A stretch of DNA of 64,000 bases from Bin127 sp965203505 (GCA_965203505.1 OZ241880.1:3035460-3099459); one strand, 5' to 3'; counted from the stretch's first letter, positions 1-8,077 are shown. Program-made: numbers and translations. The notes: a model not told the origin generated them from the letters alone.

Positions 1-75
1 TTCAACGATGTCGAAGCGCGCATCAACATCCTTTTTGGTGGCCAATTCCTCGTGAGTGTGCGCCGTAGCGGTCAT
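1..75 (-). CDS. Partial coiled-coil protein, N-terminus only
   Basis: The first 25 codons of a gene that runs off the left edge; the product starts MTATAHTHEELATKKDVDAR. The LATKKDV segment resembles the opening heptads of small DUF1640/CCDC90-like coiled-coil proteins, which usually end in one membrane helix. The gene at 53475-54086 is of the same general class. A TATAAT hexamer lies on the minus strand at 92-87, about 12 bases before the ATG, so the message may have almost no leader. No Shine-Dalgarno sequence is visible. The assignment rests on very little sequence. Confidence 0.5.
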   Translation of the reverse strand, partial: MTATAHTHEELATKKDVDARFDIVE

Positions 76-188
76 GATCTATCGACATTATAGCAGATTA
101 ATCGCCGTTATACGTGATCCGTAGTGAGAACGGCGCGATCTCAGACCAAAACACTCAGGCCCACTGCGTTGTTAAAATTCAATACATC

Positions 189-265
189 GGGCGGTTAGCT
201 CAGAGGCCCAGAGCGCTTGCCTTACAAGCAAGAAGTCGGAGGTTCGAATCCTCCACCGCCCACCA
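189..265 (+). tRNA. tRNA-Val (anticodon TAC)
   Basis: Cloverleaf with acceptor stem GGGCGGT/ACCGCCC, D-stem GCTC/GAGC, anticodon stem CTTGC/GCAAG with loop CTTACAA (anticodon TAC, reads GTA), T-arm GGAGG-TTCGAAT-CCTCC, discriminator A and an encoded CCA end at 263-265. Confidence 0.95.
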
Positions 266-569
266 CGTCGCCGACTGCCAGAGGATCTAGCCTCGCGCGC
301 GGTCGCACCGCTCTATTGAGCCTACACCGTCCACGACTCCACAGCCTCGATCGCAGTACCGCAAAGACGATTGATCTCCTCGAGATGTGTCCCTCCCTTG
401 ACCGTGACGTAAAGACCCATCAAGCTCGAAGGGTGCGAGGCGGGGGTCAGCCGGGCGTCGGCATCCCCCGATCTGCTCGGCGGTGACCTCCACCTGAACC
501 CGGGGCGACCAAAGGGGGCGCCCGCATTGTTGGGCGCTCCCCTTGCGTGTCTGATGCTCCGACGCCTGA
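266..569. other. Intergenic, nothing recognised
   Basis: About 300 bases between the tRNA and the decayed Calx-beta segment. Open frames here are short, have no recognisable product and no ribosome binding site. I see no RNA gene or clear terminator. Confidence 0.5.
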
Positions 570-958
570 TTATTGTCTATTCGAGCATTCCGGGTTTGCG
601 GCTATCTGCACCTCTTGCAGCTCCGCGATGCTGATGGTCTTCTCATGCCAGAGCTGGACGGCGGCGCGAACCTCGGAACGGTGAAGGTCTCGTCGTCCAC
701 GTCCACGTCGTCGTCGGCTGTGGGGATGCTGATGTCCAGGGTGGTATCGCCCTCGGCGACGGTGACCGGGGAGGTTATCGAACCCAGGTCCGCCGCCGTA
801 GCTTGCCGTCACCGTGAACGTCACGCCCCCGGCCGGGGCGGCCTCGCTGAGGGTGACGGTCAGGGCGGCGCTCCCGCCCTCGGCGGCGGTCGATGCCGCG
901 CTGACGGAGTAAGGTCCTGGCTGCCTGCTACTGCTAGCCCTCACCGCCCTGGACGACG
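570..958 (-). pseudogene. Decayed Calx-beta-like domain remnant
   Basis: Reading the minus strand, one frame gives YSVSAAST-AAEGGSA-LTVTLSEAAPAGGVTFTV, a typical Calx-beta/FN3-linker sequence of bacterial surface proteins. The similarity then continues in another frame as DLGSITSPVTVAEGDTTLDI and ADDDVDVDDETFTV. The domain is therefore split by a frameshift, and the expected C-terminal strands are missing; the sequence after that (about 570-660) is unrelated. It lies directly after the stop of the FN3 protein gene at 959. It is best read as the remains of an additional C-terminal domain or of a neighbouring paralogue. An assembly indel could explain the frameshift but not the missing strands. 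Confidence 0.6.
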
Positions 959-2842
959 TCATTCGGGCAGGGTGACGCGGGCGTGGACGCGCTCGCCCTT
1001 GCCTGCATCGTTCTGGGCCCGCACCCATACCCTGTAGGTCGCGCCGGGTTCCAAGTTGCGGAAGGTGGTGGTCGTCTTGCCCGCCGCGACCTTGCGGTCC
1101 TTGCCCTTGCCGGCGTCCATGTTCTTGATATGCACGATGTAGTTGTCCACCGCGCCGCCGGAGGCCGGGGCATCCCAGTTGACGGTTACCTTCTTTCCTT
1201 TGACCGTAAGTTGCAGGTTGACCACCGGGCCGGGTGTTTCCACCGCCTCCGCCGTCTGCTGGGACTGCGGCTCCGGCTCTTGCTGGACCTCTACCAGTTG
1301 TTCGACCTGGGGCGGCGGGCCGCCGATGGTCGCGCTCGACGTGTTCGACAGCGCCCGACCGTCCGGCGCGCAGACCGCGCCCGACGGCTCGTCGTCGCAG
1401 TCCCGTCCGCCCGCGAGCGTCACCGTCACGTCGTCCGACGACGCCGGCTGCACCGTCACCCGCCACAGCCCGGCGCCGACCTGCTCCACGTTCGTCACCC
1501 GGCCCCGCGTCACCGCGAACGACGACGCGCGCGGCGACCGGCTGAACTTGCCCACCGTCTCGCTCAGACGCACGTTCAGCGTGAACGCCGACTGCCCGTC
1601 ATGCTTCGCGGGAACCGTCTCGAACGATGCCGTCAGCGGGTCGCGCTGCGCCTCCTCGTTGGAGCCCGGTCCCTCGCCGCCCCGTTGCTGCGACACCCTC
1701 TCCAGGCGCAGCGACACCGACTGGGCGGGGTCCGTGGTCCAGGTCAGCCCCGTGTTCCCCCAATGGTAGGAGCTGCCGAACTGCGTCGCGTCCGCCAGCC
1801 GAAGCTCGGTGCTGCCGTCCACGGTCAGCTTTGCGACCGCCTTCAGGGCATCCGAGAGGGGCCGGTCGAACGAGAGGCTCAGCGTCCCGCCGCTCAGGAC
1901 CACGCCGAGGACCCTGTGCGCCGACCCGCCGTCGGAGAAGCCGTTGTCAGAGAGCGCATGGGGCGGATAACACTGGCGGCCGTTCTTGTGGTCGTTCTTG
2001 CAGCCCACCATGGGGAAGCTCGTCGTGCCGGTCACTTCGCTCAGCGCCACCCGCTCGTACACGAAGCCGTTCTGGCAGCGCTCGTTGGCGGCGAAGATGC
2101 CCTCGCCGTATTCACCGGTGTTGCCGGTGCACGAGACGTACTGGCCGGCGGAGTTCTTCTGCTTGCGCACCACCATCGGACTGCTGCCGCGCTCGTGGGA
2201 CACGTCCTTCACCGTCAGCGTCGCCGTCCAGGGCAGTGCGCCTGACACCCCAGCGGAGTCCGGATTGGGGCCCGTCAAGTTGTCCAGTACTACCACCTCG
2301 GTGGATGCGGGATTGCCGATCTTGTAGGGCGCATTGGCCGCGTCGATGGATGTCAGCGATAAGACGGCGTTCTCGTTACCCTCCGTGAGCCTGTCCGGTA
2401 CTGCCGCAAACTTGAGGGTCACGCTTGTCGCGCCCGCCGGCAGGTCCACATACTCGGTGGTGGCCGACCAATGGTTGGGGCCACTCCAGACCTTGGTCAG
2501 CCCGCCAAGGGCGTAGTCCACGTTGCGGGTGGAGATGCCGGCGGTGGTGAACTTGACCCGGCTCGCGGTGCTCAACGCCGGAGTGATGGTCACATTGATG
2601 AAAAGCCCCGACGTGTCGTTTTCCTGGATCACATAGGTGACTTCGGCGAACTGCACCGACGGCCGATTGTCCTGCGCCTCGGCCGGCCGAGCGGTCAATG
2701 TGAGCGCGGCGGTCAGCACGAGCGCGATAGCCGCTGCGGTCAGGGTCAGTCTGAGGGGGGAGGGCGTGCGGCGCCGGCGTGGCGGCTCAGCGGGACGGGA
2801 AGCGGGAGCGCGGGGAGGCCGCTGGGACGGCGTGAGGTCCAT
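959..2842 (-). CDS. Secreted surface protein with Calx-beta-like and FN3 domains
   Basis: A 627-residue exported protein. It has an unusually long Arg/Pro-rich n-region, a hydrophobic segment near residues 30-50 (TLTAAAIALVLTAALTLT) and a cleavage site after RPAEAQ. Residues about 58-180 look like a Calx-beta-type domain (VQFAEVTYVIQENDTSGLF, then LPAGATSVTLKF). A long middle part with several Cys (about 200-400) is not recognised. Residues about 400-500 resemble another beta-sandwich. A Gln/Glu/Pro-rich linker leads to a C-terminal FN3 domain (PGPVVNLQLTVKGKKVTVNW to YRVWVRAQNDAG). There is no anchor, so the protein is secreted or non-covalently bound. Immediately before the ATG is a run of ten G and an overlapping mini-frame ATG-GGG-GGG-GGG-TAA that ends in the TAATG of this start, so expression may depend on tract length. 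The binding partner is unknown. Confidence 0.8.
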   Translation of the reverse strand: MDLTPSQRPPRAPASRPAEPPRRRRTPSPLRLTLTAAAIALVLTAALTLTARPAEAQDNRPSVQFAEVTYVIQENDTSGLFINVTITPALSTASRVKFTTAGISTRNVDYALGGLTKVWSGPNHWSATTEYVDLPAGATSVTLKFAAVPDRLTEGNENAVLSLTSIDAANAPYKIGNPASTEVVVLDNLTGPNPDSAGVSGALPWTATLTVKDVSHERGSSPMVVRKQKNSAGQYVSCTGNTGEYGEGIFAANERCQNGFVYERVALSEVTGTTSFPMVGCKNDHKNGRQCYPPHALSDNGFSDGGSAHRVLGVVLSGGTLSLSFDRPLSDALKAVAKLTVDGSTELRLADATQFGSSYHWGNTGLTWTTDPAQSVSLRLERVSQQRGGEGPGSNEEAQRDPLTASFETVPAKHDGQSAFTLNVRLSETVGKFSRSPRASSFAVTRGRVTNVEQVGAGLWRVTVQPASSDDVTVTLAGGRDCDDEPSGAVCAPDGRALSNTSSATIGGPPPQVEQLVEVQQEPEPQSQQTAEAVETPGPVVNLQLTVKGKKVTVNWDAPASGGAVDNYIVHIKNMDAGKGKDRKVAAGKTTTTFRNLEPGATYRVWVRAQNDAGKGERVHARVTLPE

Positions 2843-2844
2843 TA

Positions 2845-2854
2845 CCCCCCCCCC
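2845..2854 (-). promoter_or_regulatory. Poly-G tract at the start codon, candidate phase-variation site
   Basis: Ten consecutive G on the coding strand, two bases from the ATG of the secreted FN3 protein. With ten G, the upstream ATG at 2856 reads MGGG and stops at a TAA that overlaps the gene's own ATG. With eleven G, the same upstream ATG would be in frame with the gene. The tract also sits where a ribosome binding site would be. Confidence 0.5.
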
Positions 2855-2856
2855 AT

Positions 2857-3282
2857 TTGGAACTTATGTGCTACGAGTGTAGCCACGCTCCTGAACCTAA
2901 TCAGCGATGTAGAGATTCCTGTCACGTCTTTTCCTATTTCACTCGTCGCGAATCCGCATCTGCCGTCCCGGTCAGAACTATGTCCAGATCGGGCTTGTCA
3001 GCCAGACAATTCGATTGATTCTGTATTGAAAATCGGTGTCATATCCATGCCATAAACGCAAATTTTCATGGCATGTTCATGTCAACATACGGGAGCAGGT
3101 GGATTGCTTCAGCGGGGAGCGTGTCAAAAACGCTGAAATGACACCATGAAACGGGACGGGCCTGTTGTCGGACTCTCGGGCTCCGCGAAGGGCACAAGAC
3201 CCTCCCCCTTTGTGCAAGGGGGGAGGATTTTGCATAGGCGATAAAGAACTGGAGCCGACTGTATCTCGGTGTTTCTGCTCCC
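2857..3282. other. Intergenic region with hairpins
   Basis: No convincing gene. It holds a 7-bp inverted repeat CATGCCA/TGGCATG (3046-3052 and 3069-3075) and a repeat-family hairpin at 3201-3226. No clear promoter for the minus-strand gene at 2842 is recognised. Confidence 0.5.
3201..3226. repeat. CCTCCCCC/GGGGGAGG hairpin repeat
   Basis: Perfect 8-bp stem CCTCCCCC (3201-3208) with GGGGGAGG (3219-3226) around a TTTGTGCAAG loop. It is a member of the dispersed CCCCTT-like hairpin family also present near 12.3 kb and 55.7 kb. It lies downstream of the aminotransferase gene stop at 3283 and could also end its transcript. Confidence 0.6.
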
Positions 3283-4641
3283 TCAACTACCCCAAGCGCG
3301 CCGCAAAACCCGCTCGAACGCTTCCACGAACCCGTCCAACTCCTCGTATGTGTGCGCGGCAGATACATTTCCGGCGCACTTGCTTGACAACAGGTAACCC
3401 TCGTTCATCATCCCCATGAACACCATCTCAAGTAACTCGTTGTCGTTGGTCGCATACGATCGATAGTCCCGCACGTGCTCGGCTGTGGCTTGGATTGCGA
3501 ACAACGATGTCGCGCCTGTCACTCCCATCGGCGCTTCCATCTCCGAGATAACTTCCCGCAGGCGGTTTCGCAGATACTCGCCTTTCGCGGCTAGTTCGTC
3601 GTACACGTCGACGGTCAGTTCTTTCAACGTCGCTACACCCGCCGCCGCAGTCATCGGATTACCGTTGAACGTCCCGGCGTGCGCTACCTGCGGACCACCC
3701 TCGCCGCTCGGGTCCCACATCGACATGATGTCGTTGCGTCCGCCGAAGGCTCCCACCGGCAACCCACCTCCGATCACCTTGCCGAAGCACGTCAGATCAG
3801 GCGTAACGCCGTAGTATTCTTGGGCGCCTCCACGCGAGGCACGAAATGCGATCACCTCGTCGAAGATGAGCAGAATCCCCAATTCTGATGTGATCCTTCG
3901 GATCCCTTCGAGGAAGTCCGGATCGGACGGGACCATGCCGCATTGACCGTTGATCGGCTCGACGATGACCGCGGCCAACTGATCGGCATTTTCTCGGATT
4001 GTCCGCTCCGCTGCCTCCAGATCGTTATACGGCATAATCACGATCTCGTCGGCAGATTTTGGCGACATCCCGCTCGTCATCAGCACTGAGTTAGGCGCGC
4101 CTTCGTCGCCCGCTAAATCCACGTTGGGCGTGACGCTGATCTGCACTGCGTCGTGGTTGCCGTGATACGCACCTTCACACTTTGCGAGTAGGTTCTTGCC
4201 TGTGAAGGCGCGCGCCGCGCGGACCGCGTTCAGCGTCGCCTCGGTTCCCGAGTTGACGAACCTGATCTTGTCCAACGAAGGGACGCGTTCACACATCAAC
4301 TCGCCCCAATCCACCACTAAAGGCGTCGGCGCCGGATATGAAACTCCATAGTCAAGCTGTTCCGTCAACGCCTCGATCACCGCCGGATGACGGTGGCCCA
4401 ATATGAGCGTCGTCATGTTGTTGATGAAGTCAACGCGCTTGTTGCCGTCGACATCTGTTATGTGAGACCCATCGGCTCCAGACACATAGATCGGGAACGG
4501 ATTCCAGAATATCGAGTTGCGTGTATCCCCACCCGGCAGGAAGCGCTTTGCCTCCTCATGCTTGGCCCTCGATCCAGAGTTCGATGCAACATAACGCGCT
4601 CGCTCAGAACGCAATGATTCGGAGATGTCTTGCTTAGCCAT
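3283..4641 (-). CDS. Class III aminotransferase (glutamate-1-semialdehyde aminomutase-like)
   Basis: A 452-residue PLP-dependent fold-type I enzyme of the aspartate aminotransferase superfamily, class III. Family marks are RFLPGGDTRN near the N-terminus, VNSGTEATLNAVRAARAFTG for cofactor phosphate binding, AYHGNHD, the DEV of LLIFDEVIAFR, and the Schiff-base lysine in CFGKVIGGGLPVGAFGG. This is the pattern of glutamate-1-semialdehyde 2,1-aminomutase and its relatives. No other haem genes are nearby and the neighbours are hydroxyacid dehydrogenases, so a catabolic aminotransferase acting on an amino acid or amine is as likely as HemL. I chose ATG at 4641 (MAKQDIS...); an upstream TTG in frame at 4674 would add 11 residues that look non-conserved. 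Confidence 0.85.
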   Translation of the reverse strand: MAKQDISESLRSERARYVASNSGSRAKHEEAKRFLPGGDTRNSIFWNPFPIYVSGADGSHITDVDGNKRVDFINNMTTLILGHRHPAVIEALTEQLDYGVSYPAPTPLVVDWGELMCERVPSLDKIRFVNSGTEATLNAVRAARAFTGKNLLAKCEGAYHGNHDAVQISVTPNVDLAGDEGAPNSVLMTSGMSPKSADEIVIMPYNDLEAAERTIRENADQLAAVIVEPINGQCGMVPSDPDFLEGIRRITSELGILLIFDEVIAFRASRGGAQEYYGVTPDLTCFGKVIGGGLPVGAFGGRNDIMSMWDPSGEGGPQVAHAGTFNGNPMTAAAGVATLKELTVDVYDELAAKGEYLRNRLREVISEMEAPMGVTGATSLFAIQATAEHVRDYRSYATNDNELLEMVFMGMMNEGYLLSSKCAGNVSAAHTYEELDGFVEAFERVLRRAWGS

Positions 4642-4929
4642 GCGCGTATGGTAACGCACAATCACACAACCCAATCAAATTTCGTTCTTCCTGTTCATCC
4701 ATGGAAGAACCAAAGCGCTCGATTCCAACCCGGAGAAGCATGATTTCGCCAGACACAAAAACTAAGAGCCAAACTAAGCGTCACCGAACGAAACATCAAA
4801 CAACAACGACAAATCCAGCGGTTTAATGCGGAAAACCGCCACATGGCTGTTGGGAGTTGCGCTCATCGGATGCGCCACCGGACTCAAACTCTGGATGACC
4901 GGGTTGACCGATCGGTCAATCAATGCGAA

Positions 4930-5904
4930 CTAATACCAGCGCTCTTTGTCCACCACGTTCATCAACTCTTCACCACGCGCGAAACGACGCGCATTCTCCA
5001 AGATGATCTGGAAGCGACGTTCAGGAATATCGCCAGCATCTCTCACCGCCACATGCGGAGTCATCAACACGTTCGGCAACCGCCATAACTTGTGCTCTGG
5101 CGGCAACGGCTCGATTTCGTAGACGTCCAATCCGCACCCAGCAATCTCACCCGACTCGATCGCATCTGCCAAATCATCGATCTTGCACACTTTTCCACGA
5201 CCGACATTGATGAAATACGATGTCGGCTTCATCGCCTTGAATCGTGCCGCGTTGAACATCCCTTCCGTCTCCGGGGTATGCGGCACCGTCGAAATCACGA
5301 AATCCGCCTCTGGCAACCAACGATCGATATCCTCCGGCGGATGAATCTCAGCGCCCCAGACCTCCCGCTCAACCCTCGGTTCAATCCCAATCACTCGCAT
5401 CCCAAACGCCCCGCACAACCGAGCAGCCTCAGCACCGATCCCGCCCACGCCATTGATCAGCGCCGTCGCGTCGCCCAAACTCACATACTCAGACTTCCGG
5501 GCATCCCTCTCCCACACTTCAGCCTTCTGCGCGTCCACGTACCATGGCAAGCCCCTTGACAACGCCAACACAAACATCATGATGTGATGGCTGATGTGGT
5601 CGAAGTAGATGCCGCGAGGGTTTGAGATTACACAGGGATGCTCGATCAACTCATCGTAGTAATACCCGTAGAACGGCCCAGCGTCCGGGTTCTGCAACCA
5701 CCGCAACTTCATCGCAGAAGGCAACAACTCCGGCGAAACCCACCCAAACGCTCCATCCGCATCCACAATCTCTCGCGCAGCCTCATCGTCATCCGCCGGC
5801 GAAACCACATCATACTCCGGCATCGAATCGGCGAGGCGGCGCGCGAACCACCGCGTCAACTCATCCTGCGGCGGCATGAAGACGAACTTGATGGTAGAAG
5901 TCAA
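4930..5904 (-). CDS. D-isomer-specific 2-hydroxyacid dehydrogenase
   Basis: About 324 residues. It converts a 2-hydroxyacid to a 2-ketoacid, or the reverse, with NAD(P). The Rossmann dinucleotide loop is GVGGIG in LINGVGGIGAEAARLCGAFG. Catalytic residues appear as Arg in NVGRGKV, Glu in YEIEPLP and His in TPHVAV. The start is ambiguous: GGAGGTGATG on the coding strand puts a full Shine-Dalgarno sequence right against GTG (5913) and ATG (5910), but eight bases before TTG at 5904. TTG therefore has the best spacing and gives MTSTIKFVFMPP, the usual beginning for the family. The LDH2-family gene ends 27 bases upstream in the same direction, so the two are probably co-transcribed. Confidence 0.85.
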   Translation of the reverse strand: MTSTIKFVFMPPQDELTRWFARRLADSMPEYDVVSPADDDEAAREIVDADGAFGWVSPELLPSAMKLRWLQNPDAGPFYGYYYDELIEHPCVISNPRGIYFDHISHHIMMFVLALSRGLPWYVDAQKAEVWERDARKSEYVSLGDATALINGVGGIGAEAARLCGAFGMRVIGIEPRVEREVWGAEIHPPEDIDRWLPEADFVISTVPHTPETEGMFNAARFKAMKPTSYFINVGRGKVCKIDDLADAIESGEIAGCGLDVYEIEPLPPEHKLWRLPNVLMTPHVAVRDAGDIPERRFQIILENARRFARGEELMNVVDKERWY

Positions 5905-5940
5905 GTGCATCACCTCCGATATCGCGTTGCCATCGCTGCG

Positions 5941-7035
5941 CTACCTCAAATCACACTCAACACCCACTTCGGCGCAGTGCCCTTCGAACCACTCAATGAC
6001 CTCGGTGTGGTACGGAATTCCATAGGTCGAACGCTTCTCGATCTCCTCAGCTTCCAGCAGACCAGGATATACGACACGATCATGGCCCTTGCCGGGGGGG
6101 TGCTCTGCCACCGCCTTCAGCAACTCGTCCATGTCATCGAGGAACTTTTCTCTGTCGGTGAACGCTTCGATGTCGTAGGCGACGAAGAAGTGACCGCCCT
6201 GATGCGGGTTTAACGGGCCAGGACCTAGCCCCGTCAACTCGTTGCACATGATCTCGTTCATCAACCCCAGTCCGAAACCTTTGTGCGAACCATTCTCTCG
6301 CGTCCCGCCGATCGGCAACATGCCGTATTTGCCTCTCGATTCCGGTCCCGGAGCAGCCGTCTCCTCGAGCTGAGGTTCATAGTTGTCATCAGTTATCCAG
6401 CCCGGCAACACGGTCGCACCGGTCCTACGTAGCAACCAGATCTTGTTCGCCGCTACCTGCGTGGTCGCAACATCCAACATGTAAGGTGCCATCGTCCGCG
6501 CCGGCGCACCATACGCGATCGGATTCGTACCTAAGAACGGGCGCGATCCCCAAGTAGGTATTGTGATTCCGGCGCCACCGGCAGTCATGCAATGCCCGAT
6601 CATCCCGGCCTCGATCGCTTGATAGACGTAATGGCTGCACCCAGCCAAGTGGCCCGTGTTGTATACCGTCACGACGCCCACGCCGTGCTGTTGAGCCTTC
6701 TCGATAGCCATCTCCATCGCCGACGGTCCGACATGTGTACCGAGCGCATGTTTAGCATCGATGTTCGCCGTCGTGCTGGTCTCTCGCACGATCTTCCATT
6801 CCGTCTCAGGATTCAACTGCCCGGCCGCGTAACTCCGCACATACCCCCTCAATCCATTAGACACGCCATGCGACTCATTGCCCCGCAAATCGTTCCCGAG
6901 CAAAACATCGGTCGAATCCTGTGCGCCATCCTCATCCAAGCCGATCTTCAAGAAGATGTCCTTCGTCACCCGATGCATCTTCTCAGGCATCACGTAAACA
7001 CGATCAGCCTCCGGTACCTTGAATCGCTCTAGCAT
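5941..7035 (-). CDS. LDH2/malate dehydrogenase family oxidoreductase
   Basis: A 364-residue member of the NAD(P)-dependent LDH2/MDH2 family (malate, lactate, ureidoglycolate or sulfolactate dehydrogenases), which does not have the classical Rossmann fold. Landmarks are the ESHGVSN motif with the catalytic His, VTVYNTGHLAGCSHYV, PFLGTNPIAYGAPA, and GGTRENGSHKGFGLGL. It is a paralogue of the gene at 59636-60733, with the same opening (MLERFKVPEADRVYV versus MLEQFHVPEQDRVYV) and similar ending. A G-rich ribosome site (GAGGGG) precedes the ATG. Its neighbour, the D-2-hydroxyacid dehydrogenase, suggests oxidation of stereoisomers of a hydroxyacid. The exact substrate cannot be told. Confidence 0.88.
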   Translation of the reverse strand: MLERFKVPEADRVYVMPEKMHRVTKDIFLKIGLDEDGAQDSTDVLLGNDLRGNESHGVSNGLRGYVRSYAAGQLNPETEWKIVRETSTTANIDAKHALGTHVGPSAMEMAIEKAQQHGVGVVTVYNTGHLAGCSHYVYQAIEAGMIGHCMTAGGAGITIPTWGSRPFLGTNPIAYGAPARTMAPYMLDVATTQVAANKIWLLRRTGATVLPGWITDDNYEPQLEETAAPGPESRGKYGMLPIGGTRENGSHKGFGLGLMNEIMCNELTGLGPGPLNPHQGGHFFVAYDIEAFTDREKFLDDMDELLKAVAEHPPGKGHDRVVYPGLLEAEEIEKRSTYGIPYHTEVIEWFEGHCAEVGVECDLR

Positions 7036-7227
7036 GTCGGAATTCCCCTCGGATTGGTCCAGTTCGAACTTTGATGTTCGATGTTGTAGTTTAAGCGATG
7101 CAGAGTTGTGGTTGGCATCGGTCGCCGAAACGGTCTGTCCTAGTCATCGATCACTGGCAAGGGGGTACTTTGTAGCTCTATGCAGATGAAAGTCCCCAGC
7201 TTCGTGGTAACATGAAACCATCTACAC

Positions 7228-7270
7228 CCCGTCCGCTCGGCATAGGTGAAAACCAGTGTCCCCGGACGGG
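7228..7270 (+). promoter_or_regulatory. Leader hairpin, upstream copy
   Basis: The outer stem CCCGTCCG (7228-7235) pairs perfectly with CGGACGGG (7263-7270). Inside it, GGCAT pairs with GTGTC (with wobbles) and GGT pairs with ACC around a GAAA tetraloop. The stem ends 11 bases before the ATG at 7282. Confidence 0.6.
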
Positions 7271-7281
7271 TGTTTTTTGTG

Positions 7282-7317
7282 ATGCGAACCATAGTCCTCA
7301 TAGACAGTCCGACATAG
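7282..7317 (+). pseudogene. Truncated 11-codon copy of the NYN gene start
   Basis: Reads MRTIVLIDSPT and then a stop formed by the first bases of the second repeat copy. The NYN gene begins MRTIVFIDGQN, so this is the duplicated 5' end of that gene. It may be a relic or a translated short upstream frame. Confidence 0.6.
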
Positions 7318-7401
7318 TCATCGATCACCAGCAAGGGGGCAGTTTGTGGCTTTAGGCAGTTGCAAGTCCCCGGCTTCGTGGTAACATAAAAGCATCTACA
7401 C

Positions 7402-7443
7402 CCCGCCTGCTGGACACGGTGCGAAACCATGTCCCTGGGCGGG
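7402..7443 (+). promoter_or_regulatory. Leader hairpin of the NYN gene
   Basis: The second copy of the hairpin: CCCGCC(TG) at 7402-7409 pairs with (TG)GGCGGG at 7436-7443. Inner stem GGACA/TGTCC and apical GGT/ACC enclose a GCGAA loop. Compared with the upstream copy the stem bases have changed in a compensating way (GTC/GAC to GCC/GGC; GGCAT/GTGTC to GGACA/TGTCC). The distance to the ATG is again 11 bases. This is the pattern of a structured 5' untranslated region, perhaps controlling translation. Confidence 0.6.
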
Positions 7444-7454
7444 TGACTTTTGTT

Positions 7455-8045
7455 ATGCGGACTATCGTTTTCATCGACGGCCAGAACCTCTTTCATTTGG
7501 CTAAGAATGCTTGGGAAACCAATCCTAAGCGCCGACGATCACCGTACGCTTGGCCAAGTTACGATGTCGAGAAGCTAGCGGGTGCCTTAGTTGCCAAAAC
7601 CCCCGGGCGAACACTGGCTCAAATTCGGTTTTATACGGGTGTTCCTACTCGAAAAGCCAACCGTTTTTGGCACGATTTTTGGTCTAACAAACTCAGGTAC
7701 TTACAAAGCAGGGGCGTTATGGTTTACCGCGGAAGCATCGGTATTGGGGGACAGGAGAAAGGTGTGGATGTCAGCCTGGCGATCGATTTGGTGCAGGCGA
7801 CTTACGAAAAGCTGCACGAGTGTGCAATCATAGTGAGCCAAGACAAGGACTTTCAACCTGCTGTGCTTTTGTCGAAGAAAATCGCCAAAGCACAGGGGCG
7901 TAAACTCGTCTTCGAGTCTTCTTTTCCGTTCAAGACCGGGAAAGTATCACGGCGAGGAGTTCCTGAAACCACTTGGGTTCCGATAGATAAATCCACCTAC
8001 GACGCCTGCTTCGACCCCACAGATTATCGCCCCAAAACTCGTTGA
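7455..8045 (+). CDS. NYN-domain (LabA/DUF88-like) putative RNase
   Basis: A 196-residue single-domain protein of the NYN/PIN-like nuclease superfamily. The acidic residues expected for metal binding are seen in IVFIDGQNLF (residues 4-13), in EKGVDVSLAIDLVQ and in IIVSQDKDFQPAV. A Lys/Arg-rich stretch (NPKRRRSPY) may contact RNA. Members of this family cut or bind RNA; the target here is unknown. The start at 7455 is set by the family's N-terminus and by the duplicated leader, which places an identical start in the upstream copy. It stands alone, with the aldolase cluster 140 bases downstream. Its own conserved leader hairpin makes self-regulation an attractive idea, but that is inference. Confidence 0.82.
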   Translation: MRTIVFIDGQNLFHLAKNAWETNPKRRRSPYAWPSYDVEKLAGALVAKTPGRTLAQIRFYTGVPTRKANRFWHDFWSNKLRYLQSRGVMVYRGSIGIGGQEKGVDVSLAIDLVQATYEKLHECAIIVSQDKDFQPAVLLSKKIAKAQGRKLVFESSFPFKTGKVSRRGVPETTWVPIDKSTYDACFDPTDYRPKTR

Positions 8046-8077
8046 TCCGTCCTCCACTCGTCTGAACTCGCCTTTCC

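Larger units (their letters stand above)
7141..7486 (+). repeat. Tandem duplication (about 174 bp) of the NYN gene leader
   Basis: Two imperfect direct copies, 7141-7314 and 7315-7486, both starting TAGTCATCGATCAC. Each carries GCAAGGGGG, GCTTCGTGGTAACAT, CATCTACACCCCG, a hairpin, then ATG-CG-AC as the start of a coding sequence. The first copy breaks off after 11 codons; the second continues into the NYN-domain gene. The copies differ at many positions, so the duplication is old, yet the hairpin pairing is kept. Confidence 0.8.

Noticed and set aside
217..486. A plus-strand protein overlapping tRNA-Val
   Set aside because: It runs through the tRNA gene, has no ribosome site and no recognisable sequence.
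983..2388. Long Arg/Pro-rich plus-strand frames opposite the FN3 protein
   Set aside because: They are antisense shadows of a GC-rich gene; the minus strand has a signal peptide and known domains.
3046..3075. Operator for the FN3 gene at the CATGCCA/TGGCATG repeat
   Set aside because: Seven-base arms with a 16-base spacer are weak evidence and no matching site recurs.
7140..7496. A 118-residue minus-strand protein with internal repeats
   Set aside because: Its internal repetition is just the tandem leader duplication read on the wrong strand, and it overlaps the start of the NYN gene.
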